Positions 23,378 to 35,510 of a DNA stretch of 64,000 nucleotides are shown one piece after another. The position numbers and the translations under genes were made by a program. Source of the DNA: Branchiostoma floridae (taxonomy: Eukaryota > Chordata > Leptocardii > Amphioxiformes > Branchiostomatidae); NCBI RefSeq assembly GCF_000003815.2, contig NC_049979.1, positions 24,701,881-24,765,880 on the forward strand, written 5' to 3'. The notes beneath the pieces are model-generated. The model was not told the DNA's origin and ran no database searches. It saw only the letters and a program-made list of their open reading frames with translations. The stretch's first letter is position 1. Every line of letters starts with the position of its first letter.

Positions 23378-23799
23378 ACAACTCAGAAGTTTTCCCTTTA
23401 GTAAGTCCCTTTATATCTGACAAAATCTTTGCCATGATGTCTTTCCAGTAGCCTGGAAACGGGCAAATGGTATAACCACTTCAAAATAATTTTGTAGTGG
23501 TTATGCCAAAAATTATACATGGGTCATTTATATTCGTGCACCCCTTTACCAAAATGTAGGTCATTAGTAAGCTTCGTACAGGAGCCAAAAGTGTCCTTGT
23601 TTGGTCAAAAAGGACAATCATGAACATCTAAAAGCATCCGGAGGTACGCTCTTGACCTACAAACACGCTCGCACCCACGAAGAAGCCATATGTTTATATC
23701 ACGGGCTTCATCAGTCCTCCTTAGCTGAACAAAATAAACTCTACGGAATTTGCAGCTGTTATTTTGTTTTCTTTTGTGCGTGTCTTAATTAGATAGTTG

Positions 23800-24010
23800 T
23801 AACCAATTGCAATATGGAAACCATGAGTGTAGTTACTCTGTTGGTAAGTAATACCATGTTTCGTCGCTTCAATTCTTGTTATTTACAATGTTTATTGCGC
23901 ACTATATATAGGAAAATTTAGCCATCTTGTTTTTTTCGCCCTATCTCACTACGTCTGCAGAGACATTGTCATCCATAAAATTGACTTGCTCTGGCCTTAC
24001 CGGGGCAAAC
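23800..24010 (+). repeat. Dispersed repeat, copy B
   Basis: Best-preserved partner of copy A (1493). Shares 'taccatgtttcgtcgctt' with copy C and 'ttagccatcttgttt' plus 'gccctatctc' with copy A. Confidence 0.65.
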
Positions 24011-26784
24011 AAGACGCAAGTTTACTAGGGGAGAAGAATGCCGCAATGGTGATACACTATGATAAAGGAAAGCTTTAAAATGTGGCGCTGTGAGGGCGTT
24101 AAGATGAGCCTTCCACATTGCCAAGAGGGGAGTATGTCACGGGAGGGAGTTTGGCAAGGGAACGAGCTTGGCCTTCCCGCTTTCCCAGAACTCTCCTTCC
24201 CAGGGTTATTTCACCTTGCCCAGCATTCCCAATTATACGTTCTCTTTCCCAGGACACAAATACTTGCACACTTGGTCTCTGTTCGGATTTCTTTAATGAT
24301 TTGGGGGCCGATTTGAATGTCTCTCAGAAAAGCGCTAGTGGTTCTCAAAACATCGTTTTTCGGACAATGTTTCCGATAGAAAGGGGTGCTTTGTCGCTGA
24401 ACGACAGACTCAGTAGACGCTTTTTGTAGAAATGTTATTTTTGGTAAGAACCATCATTACAATCAAATCTAACCCCAAAATTGCTAATTTAGTGTCATTC
24501 TTTAAAGGCACCTCCATGGAAAAAAAAAGAATTTTCCTGGGATGATGACAAATATGGCAATGAAGGTCAACGCATCTTTCGTATACCGATGAGATTTGTG
24601 TATACTTTGAGTAGAATGGTAGAAAATCGTGGTGGTACGTTTTCCACGAGCTCCGGTGGCACTAAGGTACCCTCAACGTAGCCTGGAATCCAGCCAACAG
24701 GAAGCGTACCTCTGGGGAGCGACCGAAGCACAACACAGCTGGATTCCAGGCTACCCTCGACGCACATAGAACGTACGATCTGGGTAATCACGCGACAAAA
24801 CCGCGTTATATATCAGGAAATACTGGCCGCACGACCAAATCTGTCACCGAAACTGCCGGCGCATTCTGAACCCAGCAGCCATCATCACCATCTGTCGACC
24901 CAGTCGGGAGAACCATACACTACTGTGGACCACACCAGTCTGTATGACACGACCGCACCCAGGTTCTTTCTCGGCAAACTCCGCATCTCTGGGGAGAACT
25001 CTCGGGAAGGTCAGCAGTACCTTTCACCCTCCTGCTTGATCGTTTCTTCTCCTAAAACGCTGTAAAAGGTATATGTGTAATATGGGACCTATTTCCAACC
25101 ATGCTGAATCATCAACTCAGGGGCCATTTCATTGAATGCTGAAGTGCCAAACCGTATCTTTTCCTATGGTTTAGCGAGAGAACATATGGCAAAAGAAGAC
25201 GAAGATAACGTTGCTGCCTTGCAAATTGAGTAACAAATGCCTGTACAGTACAATGTACGTTAGCATTACATCGAAACAGCAAAGCTCATTATACAACCAT
25301 CAATCACGACAGCGAAGGACACGGAAACCATCCAACGGTGCAGCTTTTAGAGAACAAATCGTAAAAGTGTCAGATGTGCAATGTCAATGAACCATCGTCT
25401 GCAGGTATCTGTATCTATGTAGCCGGTATAACCGCCCTTCGGCGTAACACACCAGCTTCGTATCAATACAAAAGACGCGTGCATATCTCCTGGTTATATA
25501 GACACCAACTTCGTATCTATATAACCAGGAGATATGCACGCTTCTTTTGTGTGGCACCCGTTGATAAGAAGAAAAACATCAGTGACATACAAGGTACCTT
25601 CATCAATTATGAAGTTATCAGTACTACTTCTACATCTAAATGTACCACCTGGAAGATAACAGAAATAAGAAAATATTTCAATAAGATTGTGATCATCGTG
25701 TAGTAAACTTTTTGGGTGGCAATAACTTCTGTATTTGTCGTTTATTTTTGAGATGACGTCGTGTATAGGAGCGCAAGTAGAGACAAGGAGATGCCGTATT
25801 ACACAAGAAGCACTATTAATACGGTAGTGTAAAATAGACTCTCAGTTGTCCTTTGTGAAGCGCCAGGGATACAGCTATAGGCCTGGTGTAAGAGTTATGT
25901 CAAGAACGTCCTTGTAAGGAACCAAGATACACGCACTCTCCACGTCTCCTCCCTACTCCAGTCACGCTGTGACTCGGTGTCTCAACCCTTACTGAAGCTT
26001 TACCAACGGGGGTACCAGCAGACGTATTAAGTTAAAAGGGGAACCATGATCGAATGACATATGCGTACGCTGTACCAATTTATATACCCCGTCTTTTATC
26101 TAGTCAGGAATTCCCTTCAGCCACCTAGATGATCCTTGGCATACACAGCTTTTAAACTGTGACCTACACTAACATGACCTTCCTACGTGTGTTGTTTCGA
26201 CAGAAATCATGTGGCTTTAGCTTGCAAAGGTTGTCGGATGGAGTTAGTGTTTATATTCCATTATCGACCAGTGCGGTCAAATGTTCAGCTCAGAGAGAAA
26301 GTTTAAAATCCCAACAGGGTATGTTTATAGAATGGAGGGCACAGTAGCAGCTACAATTGTTTCACACAGGGGGAAACAAGAGCAATATGGAATGGAACAA
26401 GGATGGCCTTAGTTTGCAAACACTTTTATTTTTACTTGGTCGAACTCCCGCTTCAACTTGAAAGCGCTCTCCACCCTATCGTCTATCAGGGACTGGGTTT
26501 CTTTCAAACGCACTTGGGTTGTCTATGTACTAGTAGTTGACTTGTGGTCTTCCACGGCTTTTTCTCCGTTTCACAGGCTCCCATAGTACCAATTTGTGAT
26601 GTTAACGACTCTGATCATGACGCAGTGAGCAACCAGTTTTAGTCTCCTTGCCTCTTTTTAGTCTATCTTAGACTGGTGGCAGGTCTTCATACAACTGTTC
26701 ATTGGTGGGTTTTTGCCTCTACCAGATAATGAGACACATACGGAGCATCTGTGTGTAGCATCCATTTAATCTTGATTGTTGATA
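24011..26784. other. Intergenic with two short hairpins
   Basis: No gene recognised. A 17-bp inverted pair 'gtagcctggaatccagc' spans 24678-24754. A ~32-bp stem at 25469-25550 ('gcatatctcctggttatata' and its complement) has a 15-base loop and is flanked by a direct repeat 'accagcttcgtat/accaacttcgtat'. Confidence 0.5.
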
Positions 26785-27080
26785 TTGACAGGATCGTCCT
26801 GTCAACAGTAGAAAAGTTTGTGCTGTTGACAGGACGATCCTGGCAACAGTAGAAAACTTTGCAGTGTTGACAGGACGATCCTGGCAACAGTAGAAAACTT
26901 TGCACTGTTGACAGGACGATCCTGGCAACAGTAGAAAACTTTGCACTGTTGACAGGACGATCCTGGCAACAGTAGAAAACTTTGCACTGTTGACAGGACG
27001 ATCCTGGCAACAGTAGAAAAATCGGCACTGGTGACAGGATTTTTTCCTGTCAACAGTGGAATAATTGGCACTGTTGACAG
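26785..27080. repeat. 41-bp minisatellite, ~7 units, each palindromic
   Basis: Unit starts at 26785, 26826, 26867, 26908, 26949, 26990 and 27031 are exactly 41 bp apart. Each contains TGTTGACAGGA-cga-TCCTGGCAACA, an 11-bp stem with one mismatch. Apparent Cys/Gln-rich frames are by-products of a period that is not a multiple of three. Confidence 0.95.
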
Positions 27081-28790
27081 AACCAGGAATATTACATTTT
27101 CTCTCTTTCTATAGGATCTATTAATATGATTTTGATGTCCTGTGGAGATGTTAGACTACAGAGTATAACCAGAATTGGAAATACATTGATAGATATTATG
27201 TTTATACTGATACATACATAAATTTTAGATATCATGTTTATACTGACGCCATAGTTACATGTACCTGTTAGCAGGTAATCACACCTGTGAACTTTAATCT
27301 CAGGTGAGGGAACGATTAAGCCATTAGAGTCAATTTCACATTACCAAGAGGGTGTTTCTTGCCTTTTGTTCCAACATTTTGGAAATCTTTATAACCTTCT
27401 AATTGTGATAAGTAACTGTTTAAAATTGTTTATATTACCATTGTGATGTTCTAAATATTTTCTACAGTATTCAAACATGTTAGAAACATTTCTAACATCA
27501 AAGTCATTATTTATGATACGTTCATGAAGGTTAGACATACAGGTAAGCAATATTCAAATACAATTCAATCTCTACAACTGGATAAAAACGGATATTTACT
27601 TCCGGACGTTTCGAGTGACATCCATCACTCTTCTTCAGCATAAAAGAATGAACTAGTCAGAACAATTCAATACCAGTACAGATAACTAGAAAAACTGGTT
27701 TAACCACTAAATCGTTAGGATCATATGCAAAAGGTTACACAAATGTAAATCATGATAGGATAGTTCCTATGGTCAGACAACACCATAGGAAAAAACTATT
27801 TCTGATAGTTTCTAAACTGTTCCAACATAGAGCCATCATTTTTGACCACATGTTCGAACATGGAAACAATATGATGAAACTGGGTCAGTGGGCTGGGAAG
27901 AGGGTAATTCACACATCCCTTCCAAGTACAGGAAATTGTGTCTGTCTGACACCTTCTCACAAAAGAGTCACCAGTGTCTACTAAAGAAAATCTAAAAATA
28001 CAAGACCCAAACAAAAGGCCCAGCTTAGCAGCTTGGTTTATGGGGGTAATAAAAGTTTTTATGGAGGGAAAAAATAACACAATTTGTTGGAACATTTCCC
28101 AATGTTTCCAACATATGTAGGTAGGTTCAAACATGTTCAAACTTTCATTTTTAATTGTTTGAACAATTGAGAACTTTAGTGACTGAAATATTCTTTTACT
28201 TAGAATAGTTCAAACTTATGACAAATATTATTTTAAAATCCTCTCGGTGACTCGGAATTCTCTAGTCTTATCTTTTCGCAATCCTGAATTGGATGGTTTG
28301 GTGTTCAAATCCCAGCCTATTCCTGAGATGTACAATAGAGTTGTTACAACAAATAACAATTAGGTATTTGTCAGTTTGATAGAGACATAGTTTGCTATCT
28401 TGTAGAAATGTTACAGTAATTGTATGCACAGTAAGAAAAGAACCCATGCACTGTTAGGTTGTTATAATGGATGTTTTCCTTCTTTGTTAAATTAACCATA
28501 AAAAGGTAAGTTGCTTCACTTGTTGGAAAAAATTCAGACCTGGCCTTACTTTCTTGTGAAATTCAATCTTACTACAGGCTTCGTAAAAAGACAGGAATAT
28601 ACAGGTGGCATTAAAGACTAAAGATTTTGTCCCTGTACACTTAAAACATGTCCTGAAAGATTGTTACTTCATCAGATCCATGTAATTACTTGCCAACTTA
28701 ACAGAATTTTAAAGACTCTAAAATGGCAACAACTTACAATAAGCAATGACAGCTTTTTTGTCCGTTTTTTAACATATGGTTGAGTCATAC
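27081..28790. other. Intergenic, no gene seen
   Basis: Apart from the Penelope-type motif at 27609-27638, this holds only AT-rich DNA with scattered 'ttgttcaaac/gttccaaca' motifs around 27770-28170. Confidence 0.4.
27609..27638 (-). other. Hammerhead-like motif of Penelope-element type
   Basis: On the minus strand: CTGAAGA, one base, perfect 6-bp stem GAGTGA/TCACTC with loop TGGATG, then GAAA-CGTCC. Same layout as 17796-17831, including the extra base. Probably the terminal region of a Penelope-like element; no coding part is adjacent. Confidence 0.45.
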
Positions 28791-28794
28791 GATC

Positions 28795-28895
28795 CTATCA
28801 ACAGTAGAAAACTTTGCACAGGACGAGATCCTGTCAGCAGTGCAAAGTTTGATCGTCCTGTCAATTGTTTACAGGACGATCCTGTCAATAGCCCA
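28795..28895. repeat. Outlying copies of the 41-bp palindromic unit
   Basis: Contains 'tcctatcaacagtagaaaactttgca' and two 'caggacgatcctgtcaa' palindromes, about 1.7 kb from the main array. It is followed by short repeats of 'cgtttcgccacaatg' to about 29000. Confidence 0.7.
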
Positions 28896-29590
28896 AGGCT
28901 AAAATCTTTCCATTGAGGATTTGGCAGGTCGTTTTGCCACAATGTCAGTTCGCCAAAGCACAAATCGTTTCGCCACAATGCACAAGTCATCTCGCCATAG
29001 TTAGATTCCATTCCTCTAGATAGCCTAATAGCATTGGGAAACGTTTTCCTAACACCACTTACGTATTTTTGAAAAAAGGAAGACACAGTATTGAAATGCC
29101 CGGGCCCCCTACCTAAGAAAGGTGACCTACGCAATTGCCACACTGCTCAACAAGCCGATGGAGCGGGAAATGGCTAGTTGATTGCCTCAACAGTCTAACA
29201 AGGCCTCCCGTTTTACGAGATTCCCAAGGAGAATGCTTCCTAAATGGAGGCGAACGCTATGTATTGATACATGGAATCCATCAAAACTACATTCGATTAA
29301 ATTCTTATTACAGCAATAAAGTGGCCAACGCGTTTGGAGGTAAAATGACATGTTCTTGTGATTCATCGTCAAGTGATAAATTTTGCCCATTCAGTTAATT
29401 CAGTGGAACATAGTTGGTCTATATATGTGCATGTTTTCTTAACATGAATGGCCATAAAAATTTTACCTTTCAGTTCTGCGATTTAGAGACTTAAACTCAA
29501 AGCAATATTCAAAAGGCATTTCTTGGTATTTCTTTAGGGTACACCTGACGCTACTGATCCGAAAAACTTGGGATTTAAATATGCAAATAT

Positions 29591-29657
29591 ATGAGAGAGA
29601 GTGAGAGAGAGAGAGACAGACAGACGGACATAGGGACAGAGGGGCAGACAGAGGGAC

Positions 29658-29688
<31 letters not shown>

Positions 29689-29692
29689 AAGA
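29591..29692 (+). repeat. GA/CAGA-rich low-complexity tract
   Basis: Imperfect (GA)n and (GACA)n. Serine/leucine-rich frames across it are by-products. Confidence 0.95.
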
Positions 29693-29889
29693 TCGGAGTC
29701 ACTACCGAAACAATCGCAGATTCTACCAGTAGAGACTCCGATTGCAATCTCTACAATAATCAGCTATTACACTGGTAAAGATCTCAATCACGACGTCCTC
29801 TGATAAAACAGGTGATCCTAATCTATGGATGGATACATTCTGATGGTAAAAACTGCAATCAGGGTTACTGCCAGCACATATCAACAGTC

Positions 29890-30867
29890 TCTATCTTAAC
29901 TCTCCATACTGCGGTGGATCAGTTCTTTCCTCCAGGACAGATCTATGTGGGTGGTAGCGGATGGTGATTGTTCGCCGTCAACACGTGCCCTCTCTTGAGT
30001 TCCCCAAGGTATGGTCCTCGGTCCAATTTTGTTCCTGGTATTCATAAATGACTTACCATCTTGTCTGACACCTGGAACTACTGCTAGGCTCTTTGCCGAC
30101 GATTGGCTTGTGTATCGAGAGATCCATGGGCAGGAAGACCAAATAATCCTGCAGAGAGATCTCATCGCATTACGGGATTGAGCAACTACTTGGGACATGA
30201 AATTCAACCCTACGAAGTGCAATACAATGTCCATTACGCGAAACAAGAACCCTCTCACTTGGATGTACGAGGTGTGTGGCGAGTTACTCCAACAGACAGG
30301 AGACAAGTATCTCAGTGTCACTTTCAGTAATGACCTGAAATGGTCATCTCATGTCAACACAACAGTGAAACGAGCCAACCAGACACTTCACTTTGTCAGT
30401 CGAAATCTTCGCTACTGCCCTCGACCAGTCCACGAGACTGCTACTTCAGTATAGTACGCTTCACCGTCGAGTATGGGACAGTTGTCTGAGATCCTTGCCT
30501 GAGAAAGGACATCGACGCACTTGAAATGGTCAACAGAAGAGCGTCACGGTTCGTGACGAGTAACCACCGCAGGTCTGATGTGTCTTACCCTCCTACAGGA
30601 CCTGAAATTGCCGTCACTCCAGTCGCGACTTCAGGACGCACGACTAGTAATGGTGTACAAGATGCTATTCCGCCTACTCGCATCATGCCAGCATACGCGA
30701 GCACACGTGCCTGCCACTCACACAAGTACAAGTCTCTATGATGTAGATGTGAAACAGCAAAGTACTAGTATGCCTTTTGCGCCAGGACAGTTCTCGAATG
30801 GAACAGCCTCTCCGCCCACGTTGTCGACAGCCCTTCACTGGACACATTCAAAAGCAGGTTGCTGTAA
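29890..30867 (+). mobile_element. LINE reverse transcriptase, 3' half (jockey/CR1-like)
   Basis: RT block B reads VPQGMVLGP (29999-30025) and the catalytic FADD is intact at 30092-30103. Then come KFNPTKCN, YLSVTFSNDLKWSSHV, and in shifted frames LQDLKLPSLQSRLQDAR, ending DSPSLDTFKSRLL with TAA at 30865-30867. A stop just before VPQG and several frameshifts make it non-functional. Confidence 0.9.
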
Positions 30868-31209
30868 TCTAACACCACGTAGTCCAGACGCTGCGCCTCC
30901 TCCGTCTGCGCGATATTCCTACCAGGAAGTTTGCAGACTCTGGACTAGAACTAGAACTAGAAGGAGAGGGCATATGTCTAAATGACCATGGTATCCAATT
31001 TTTTTGGCCAGTTCAAAATTCACTAACAACATGATTCTGTCACTGCAAATCAAAGTTGATCTATAAAATCACTGACAAAGACAACTTCCAACTTTAGTTT
31101 GTAAAACGTCATAATTATTTGGAAATTGCAGCACATTGGCCATGGCTACAAACTGAGAACAGCAGGCAAATAAAACTTTCGTATTTGTTTAACGTCTTAT
31201 TTGAGATTA

Positions 31210-31381
31210 CTGTAAATGCATTTCATCTTAACGATAACAGGAAAAATGAGACTGCCGCAGTGTCTCAAACAGTCTTTTAGTACAATAGGCCTTTAAAATG
31301 CGTGTTAGTGGTATTTTGCGGTGTGAGACCATTGCAAAAAATACAAAAATGAAACCATTTTGAAAGTTTCTGCATTTACAG
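31210..31381. mobile_element. MITE with CTGTAAATGCA termini, TA target site
   Basis: Termini CTGTAAATGCA...TGCATTTACAG are perfect inverted repeats flanked by TA at 31208-31209 and 31382-31383. Same termini as 34960-35167 but a different interior. Tc1/mariner-type mobilisation is inferred. Confidence 0.85.
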
Positions 31382-31509
31382 TACAACATATTCACCACAT
31401 TTGAAAGACAAATTCTACACTTCATTGAAAAAGACTCAATTTATCTAAATTAAATTCTACTTACCTTAAGTCTTGCACTTGTTTCAAAAATTAAAAAAAA
31501 TTCTCTAAA

Positions 31510-31735
31510 CTAGAGTTCCACGAAACACATACCTTCGCCAAACAATCAAGGCTTATTATGGAGAATGCCCTTATCAAAGACTTAAAGGTCTTATTCATGT
31601 ATAAAGGTACCTACCGTGAATGGGTGTTTTCCTCCAGTGTCAAAGTGATTGATAAAGAAGGCCAAACCACCACGGTTTGGCCTTGTTTATCAATCACTTT
31701 GACACTGGAGGAAAACAAAGTTATCTTGTCCGCAA

Positions 31736-31789
<54 letters not shown>

Positions 31790-31972
31790 CTCGCTATACT
31801 CACGACAGAAAGTGCCAAGAGTACCATTTTCGTACAAAACCTTGGTATACGCAACCGCTATTGAAATATCGCGACATTCTATCCAGAGCTGCCCAAGCTA
31901 TATGAGATTGACCTACATACTGGGACACACAAAATTTTTCCAACCAAAACAAAACCTCCTTGGCGAAGGCAA
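31510..31972 (+). repeat. Dispersed family, 'TTCGCCAA' subtype, short copy with long hairpin
   Basis: Starts CTAGAGTTCCACGAAACACATACCTTCGCCAA and ends AACCTCCTTGGCGAAGGC. Internally, 31625-31717 is a hairpin with a ~42-bp, nearly perfect stem ('cctccagtgtcaaagtgatt' and complement), followed by (CA)n at about 31737-31785. Confidence 0.7.
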
Positions 31973-32009
31973 TTGCAATTAGATTGACTTACAGGTATTT
32001 CATATAAGA

Positions 32010-33435
32010 CTAGAGTTCGGTGACCTCATACCTCCATGAAATATTTAGAGCTTTTGTAAATTTCATGCAATTGACTAACACATTAACATAATTTATGCAT
32101 GGTTTTGTTCATCATTGACTAACGTACATGTATACATGTATAAAATTCCCATTATTAATCATAAAGCGGTTTTGCATTTTTTACATGAATTATGCAAATA
32201 AGTTCCTCATCACTAGATTTGGTGTTTGCTTATATTCCACCCATCATAATTAACATGTGTTACATTTATTGTAGTCCAGTTATCAAAAACAATGGAATTA
32301 TACAATTTCCTCATTATTTATGCAAATTAGGTCTTCATTTGCATAACATGTATATCATTATGAACGTCTTTGCCTAAGTTACCTGCATGCCTAAAATGAT
32401 GCCAATCCGTCGATCTTTTCTGCAGTTATCCGCTTTGGAATGTCTGCAGTTTAGAAATTAAATGTTAGGGGGCTGACACTTGCCCCACTTTGTCATGACA
32501 CTGAAAGCTATCTACCACTCAAATGTCAAGACCATTTCCGGGAGAAGTGATGTATAGAAAAAATATTCTCATTAATCATGCAACTGTATTCCTCTTTTGC
32601 ATAGTTAGTATTTCATTTTGTACAACATTGTCTAAAGTTACATACCAAAAATCATAAAAATCCGTTGTTCCCTTCTTGAGTTATCGTTTTCATACGTTTT
32701 TGACAAAAATGCCCCTGCTATCCCAAAACTAGCCGCTAGGTGACCCAAACTTATGTGTTTTTTTTATTGGTACACATATAAGACAAGACACAGTGGTAAA
32801 TGCACTCTAGCAAAGCTAATATTAACATTACCACTAGAACATTTGAAAATAAAATAAACAAAACAATGTGAGATCAAATTAAATAGTAGTACAGCAGTGG
32901 GGTGACGGATCCAACAAATAGATATATATATACATACAAGATTTTAAAGGAAAATATTCAATCAGTTTGAAAACGGTTGGTCTGGAGTATGTATGTCTGT
33001 GTAAGCTGCATAATATGGGTATTTGTTTCTGTTGGTAAAGTGGGTGAACCCCTGAGTAAAAGTTGAGTTAAGACTGGGTCAGACGTAGTTTTCAAATCAA
33101 GGGTTAGACGGTCTTGAAGATTGCAGAGAAGGGTTTTTCTAAGTTGGTTGTAGTTAGGGCAGTACAATAAATATTACCCAAACTTATGTCACTTCTTCCT
33201 GAGCACAAAAGCTATCTTACACCCTAAAATCGTGACCATAGCTTGTTCAGAACACGAGGTAGCGAACCCGGACTTTGCGCTACAGTACCAAGGTAAGCCG
33301 GTAGGGGGCCCAAAATCTAATCATTTTCAGCTTTTATCACATACCACGTATACCAACACACCAAGTATGAGACCAATTCAACTAGACGTTCTTGACTTAC
33401 GCAGGATATAACCTCCATGACATTTCATGAAGGTA
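32010..33435 (+). repeat. Dispersed family, 'CCATGAA' subtype, copy 1
   Basis: Runs from CTAGAGTTCGGTGACCTCATACCTCCATGAA to a terminal hairpin CCTCCATGACATTTCATGAAGGTA. About 990 bp once the LINE insertion at 32757-33175 is discounted. Contains repeated 'tttgcataattaatga' motifs. Non-coding. Confidence 0.8.
32757..33175 (-). mobile_element. 5'-truncated LINE insertion with 14-bp target duplication
   Basis: Flanked by the exact duplicate 'acccaaacttatgt' (32743-32756 and 33176-33189). The minus strand encodes a LINE C-terminus (YCPNYNQLRKTLLCNLQDRL, stop at 32958) and ends in an A-rich tail next to the target. The uninterrupted site is visible in copies 3 and 4 (about 61555-61580 and 62865-62890). 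Confidence 0.93.
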
Positions 33436-33590
33436 AATATGGTGATATTCTACCAAAAAGTCTAAATGCAATTATTTGTGTCAAGTACATGTGTCTATAT
33501 TCTAGTTCCAGTTCCTCTGTGCAAAGGCATGTAAATCTTGATTCAGAAAGCTTCAAGACTTTTTCGCAGAGGAAATTCGCAGAGGTACTA

Positions 33591-33740
33591 CGAGGGTGAG
33601 TCAGAAAGTAATGCAAGTGGTTTCATAACAGACTCGTTTTTCGATCGAATGAGCTGAAATGTTTCACAAAGGTAGAAGCATATGTCCTCTTAAGATCATC
33701 TCTCGGCAACACTCTTATTTTACAGTCATAAAACACTTCA
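33591..33740 (+). mobile_element. mariner-like terminal fragment
   Basis: 'cgagggtgagtcagaaagtaatgcaagtgg' is very similar to 46336-46363 and resembles mariner termini. No transposase follows, so it is a solo end. Confidence 0.5.
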
Positions 33741-33856
33741 TCTAAAAAAGTTTTGCATAAAAACCCTGGTCTAAAAATTCAATATAGAAATCCCCTACAA
33801 GAATGGACTCTTCTAAATACATGTACCATGTGTAGTTTGTGGCAGGTGGATACCAA

Positions 33857-34560
33857 CAAGAGTTCGGAGACCTCAAATCTGCATGAAATATTCAGTTTTT
33901 GTAAATTTATTGCTTTATCTTGTGTTGTCTCATTGATCATGCAGATACGGCTGTAATAAGCCTGAATCTGTTTCAAATGATAGCCTTCTCTACCAAAATA
34001 TAACACATTGGACATGTGAAAGTCCTTTAGCAGAATTCCATTTTATATAACAGAGTAATATTCAATATCCTATGTTGATGGAAGTGCTGCCCCTACGGCC
34101 GGGGAGGCTATGGGACCGGTGAGGTGAGGTGAGAATATTCAATATGAATTATACAAATGACACATTTACATCTACTGTATCCATGGTAACGCATACCTTT
34201 AACTAAGTAAGTTACACATATACATGTCACACATATGAAGAAGTATGGTACTAAGGAATTATGATATGTTGATATTATCTATGCAAACCCTAATTTGCAT
34301 AGATGGGACCTGTAAATGTTCCACCTGCGATAAAGCATAAATGTTACATGTTATTAAAAATCCCATCATGGAAAGCATATGAATTATAAAGCAAATTAAT
34401 TTGCATAATCAATGCAAAAAAAGTCATAATTCTTCTAAGTGGCATACGGGTAATGGTTTGACTATCAACATTGTGACTGGTGTAAGTTGTTCAAAGGTGC
34501 ACATAACTGAGCATAAATTATATTAATGTGGCAATCATTTGGGGAATGCATAATCAAAAT
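33857..34560 (+). repeat. Dispersed family, 'CCATGAA' subtype, degenerate partial copy
   Basis: Begins 'aacaagagttcggagacctcaaatctgcatgaaatattc' and keeps 'tttgcata' blocks, but loses the 3' half and terminal hairpin. Interrupted by the 65-bp insertion at 34069. Confidence 0.55.
34069..34133 (+). mobile_element. 65-bp insertion with 12-bp target duplication and GGTGA tail
   Basis: Exact duplicates 'aatattcaatat' at 34057-34068 and 34134-34145 bracket a GC-rich 65-bp segment ending (ggtga)n. The layout fits a severely truncated retroposon with a short-repeat tail. Confidence 0.75.
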
Positions 34561-34959
34561 ATTTCGAAGATGTTGGCTTTGGGGGTTTCGCAGTTTTGAG
34601 GATGCCTGCCACTTTCTCCATTCTCATGATTGAAAAAAAATTCCATTTCTTCCCCCAAGAAGCAAGTGAAGAGAGTTTCTAAGCATATAAGGTGACAAAC
34701 CAGAAACACATTGATAAGGTAATTTTTCAAGCTCAACCGATGATTTCCCCAGTTGAAATGTGCCCAATAGTTGTTCTCAGTATTATGTTACACATAGCTG
34801 TTATTCATTAAGAGGGTACTATCATGAGGATTATCAGAACACAGCGCAACTGCTTTAGTTCAAGTCCAAGTTCTATTTCAAGTTGCCAATAAAACTATGT
34901 TTGGGGATTCAGATAAATATTGTTAGGCTAGCCAGAACATTCTCCTTTAGAGTTGAGTA

Positions 34960-35167
34960 CTGTAAATGCAGAAATGTTCGCGGTGGATTAATGTTCGCGG
35001 TTTTCGCGGCGAACACTTTACCGCGAACTTAAATCCACCGCGAACATTTTTCTATAAAGGTATTAGATCGCAGTCGATGGTGTTACCGCGAAATTAAATC
35101 CACCGCGAAAAGTCATTTTCCCCGCTACCGCGAAATTAAATCCCCGCGAACTTAAATGCATTTACAG
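34960..35167. mobile_element. MITE with CTGTAAATGCA termini, TA target site
   Basis: Perfect 11-bp termini are flanked by TA (34958-34959, 35168-35169). The interior repeats 'ccgcgaa' and 'aaatccaccgcgaa' at least five times in both orientations, giving a strong potential fold. Confidence 0.88.
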
Positions 35168-35289
35168 TATACCTTTAAGGGGATGATTTAGAATAAGTCA
35201 GAAGTGTCAAAAATATATTCCTGCTTCCAAACTATTCTACCATTAAAATCACGCAAGGTATCATCTATTAATATCACTGTATCTACTAT

Positions 35290-35510
35290 CATTATTCCAT
35301 ACTTCATGTACTTGCGACGAGGCTTCGGGCTTTTATTTACAAATAAGCGAGACTAGTACTTATAAGCGTAGTATCATAATTCTACCATGTTTTGTCGCTT
35401 TAATCCTTATTACAGCATAATTGTTTGCGGTCTTGCAACAGATGTGGATTCTGCAGAGGATGGCATCCATAAGATGTATTTGCTGTGTCTTTACGTAAAA
35501 CAACAACAAC
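35290..35510 (+). repeat. Dispersed repeat, copy C
   Basis: Shares 'taccatgttttgtcgctttaat' with copy B, and 'gaggatggcatccataagatgtatttgctgtgtc' with copies A and D. Confidence 0.6.

Noticed and set aside
26699-27071. Cys/Gln/Ser-rich frames on the minus strand
   Set aside because: Produced by the 41-bp repeat in all three frames; no initiation or splice context.
28230-28320. tRNA or SINE B-box-like 'ggtgttcaaatccc'
   Set aside because: No acceptable A box or cloverleaf could be folded around it.
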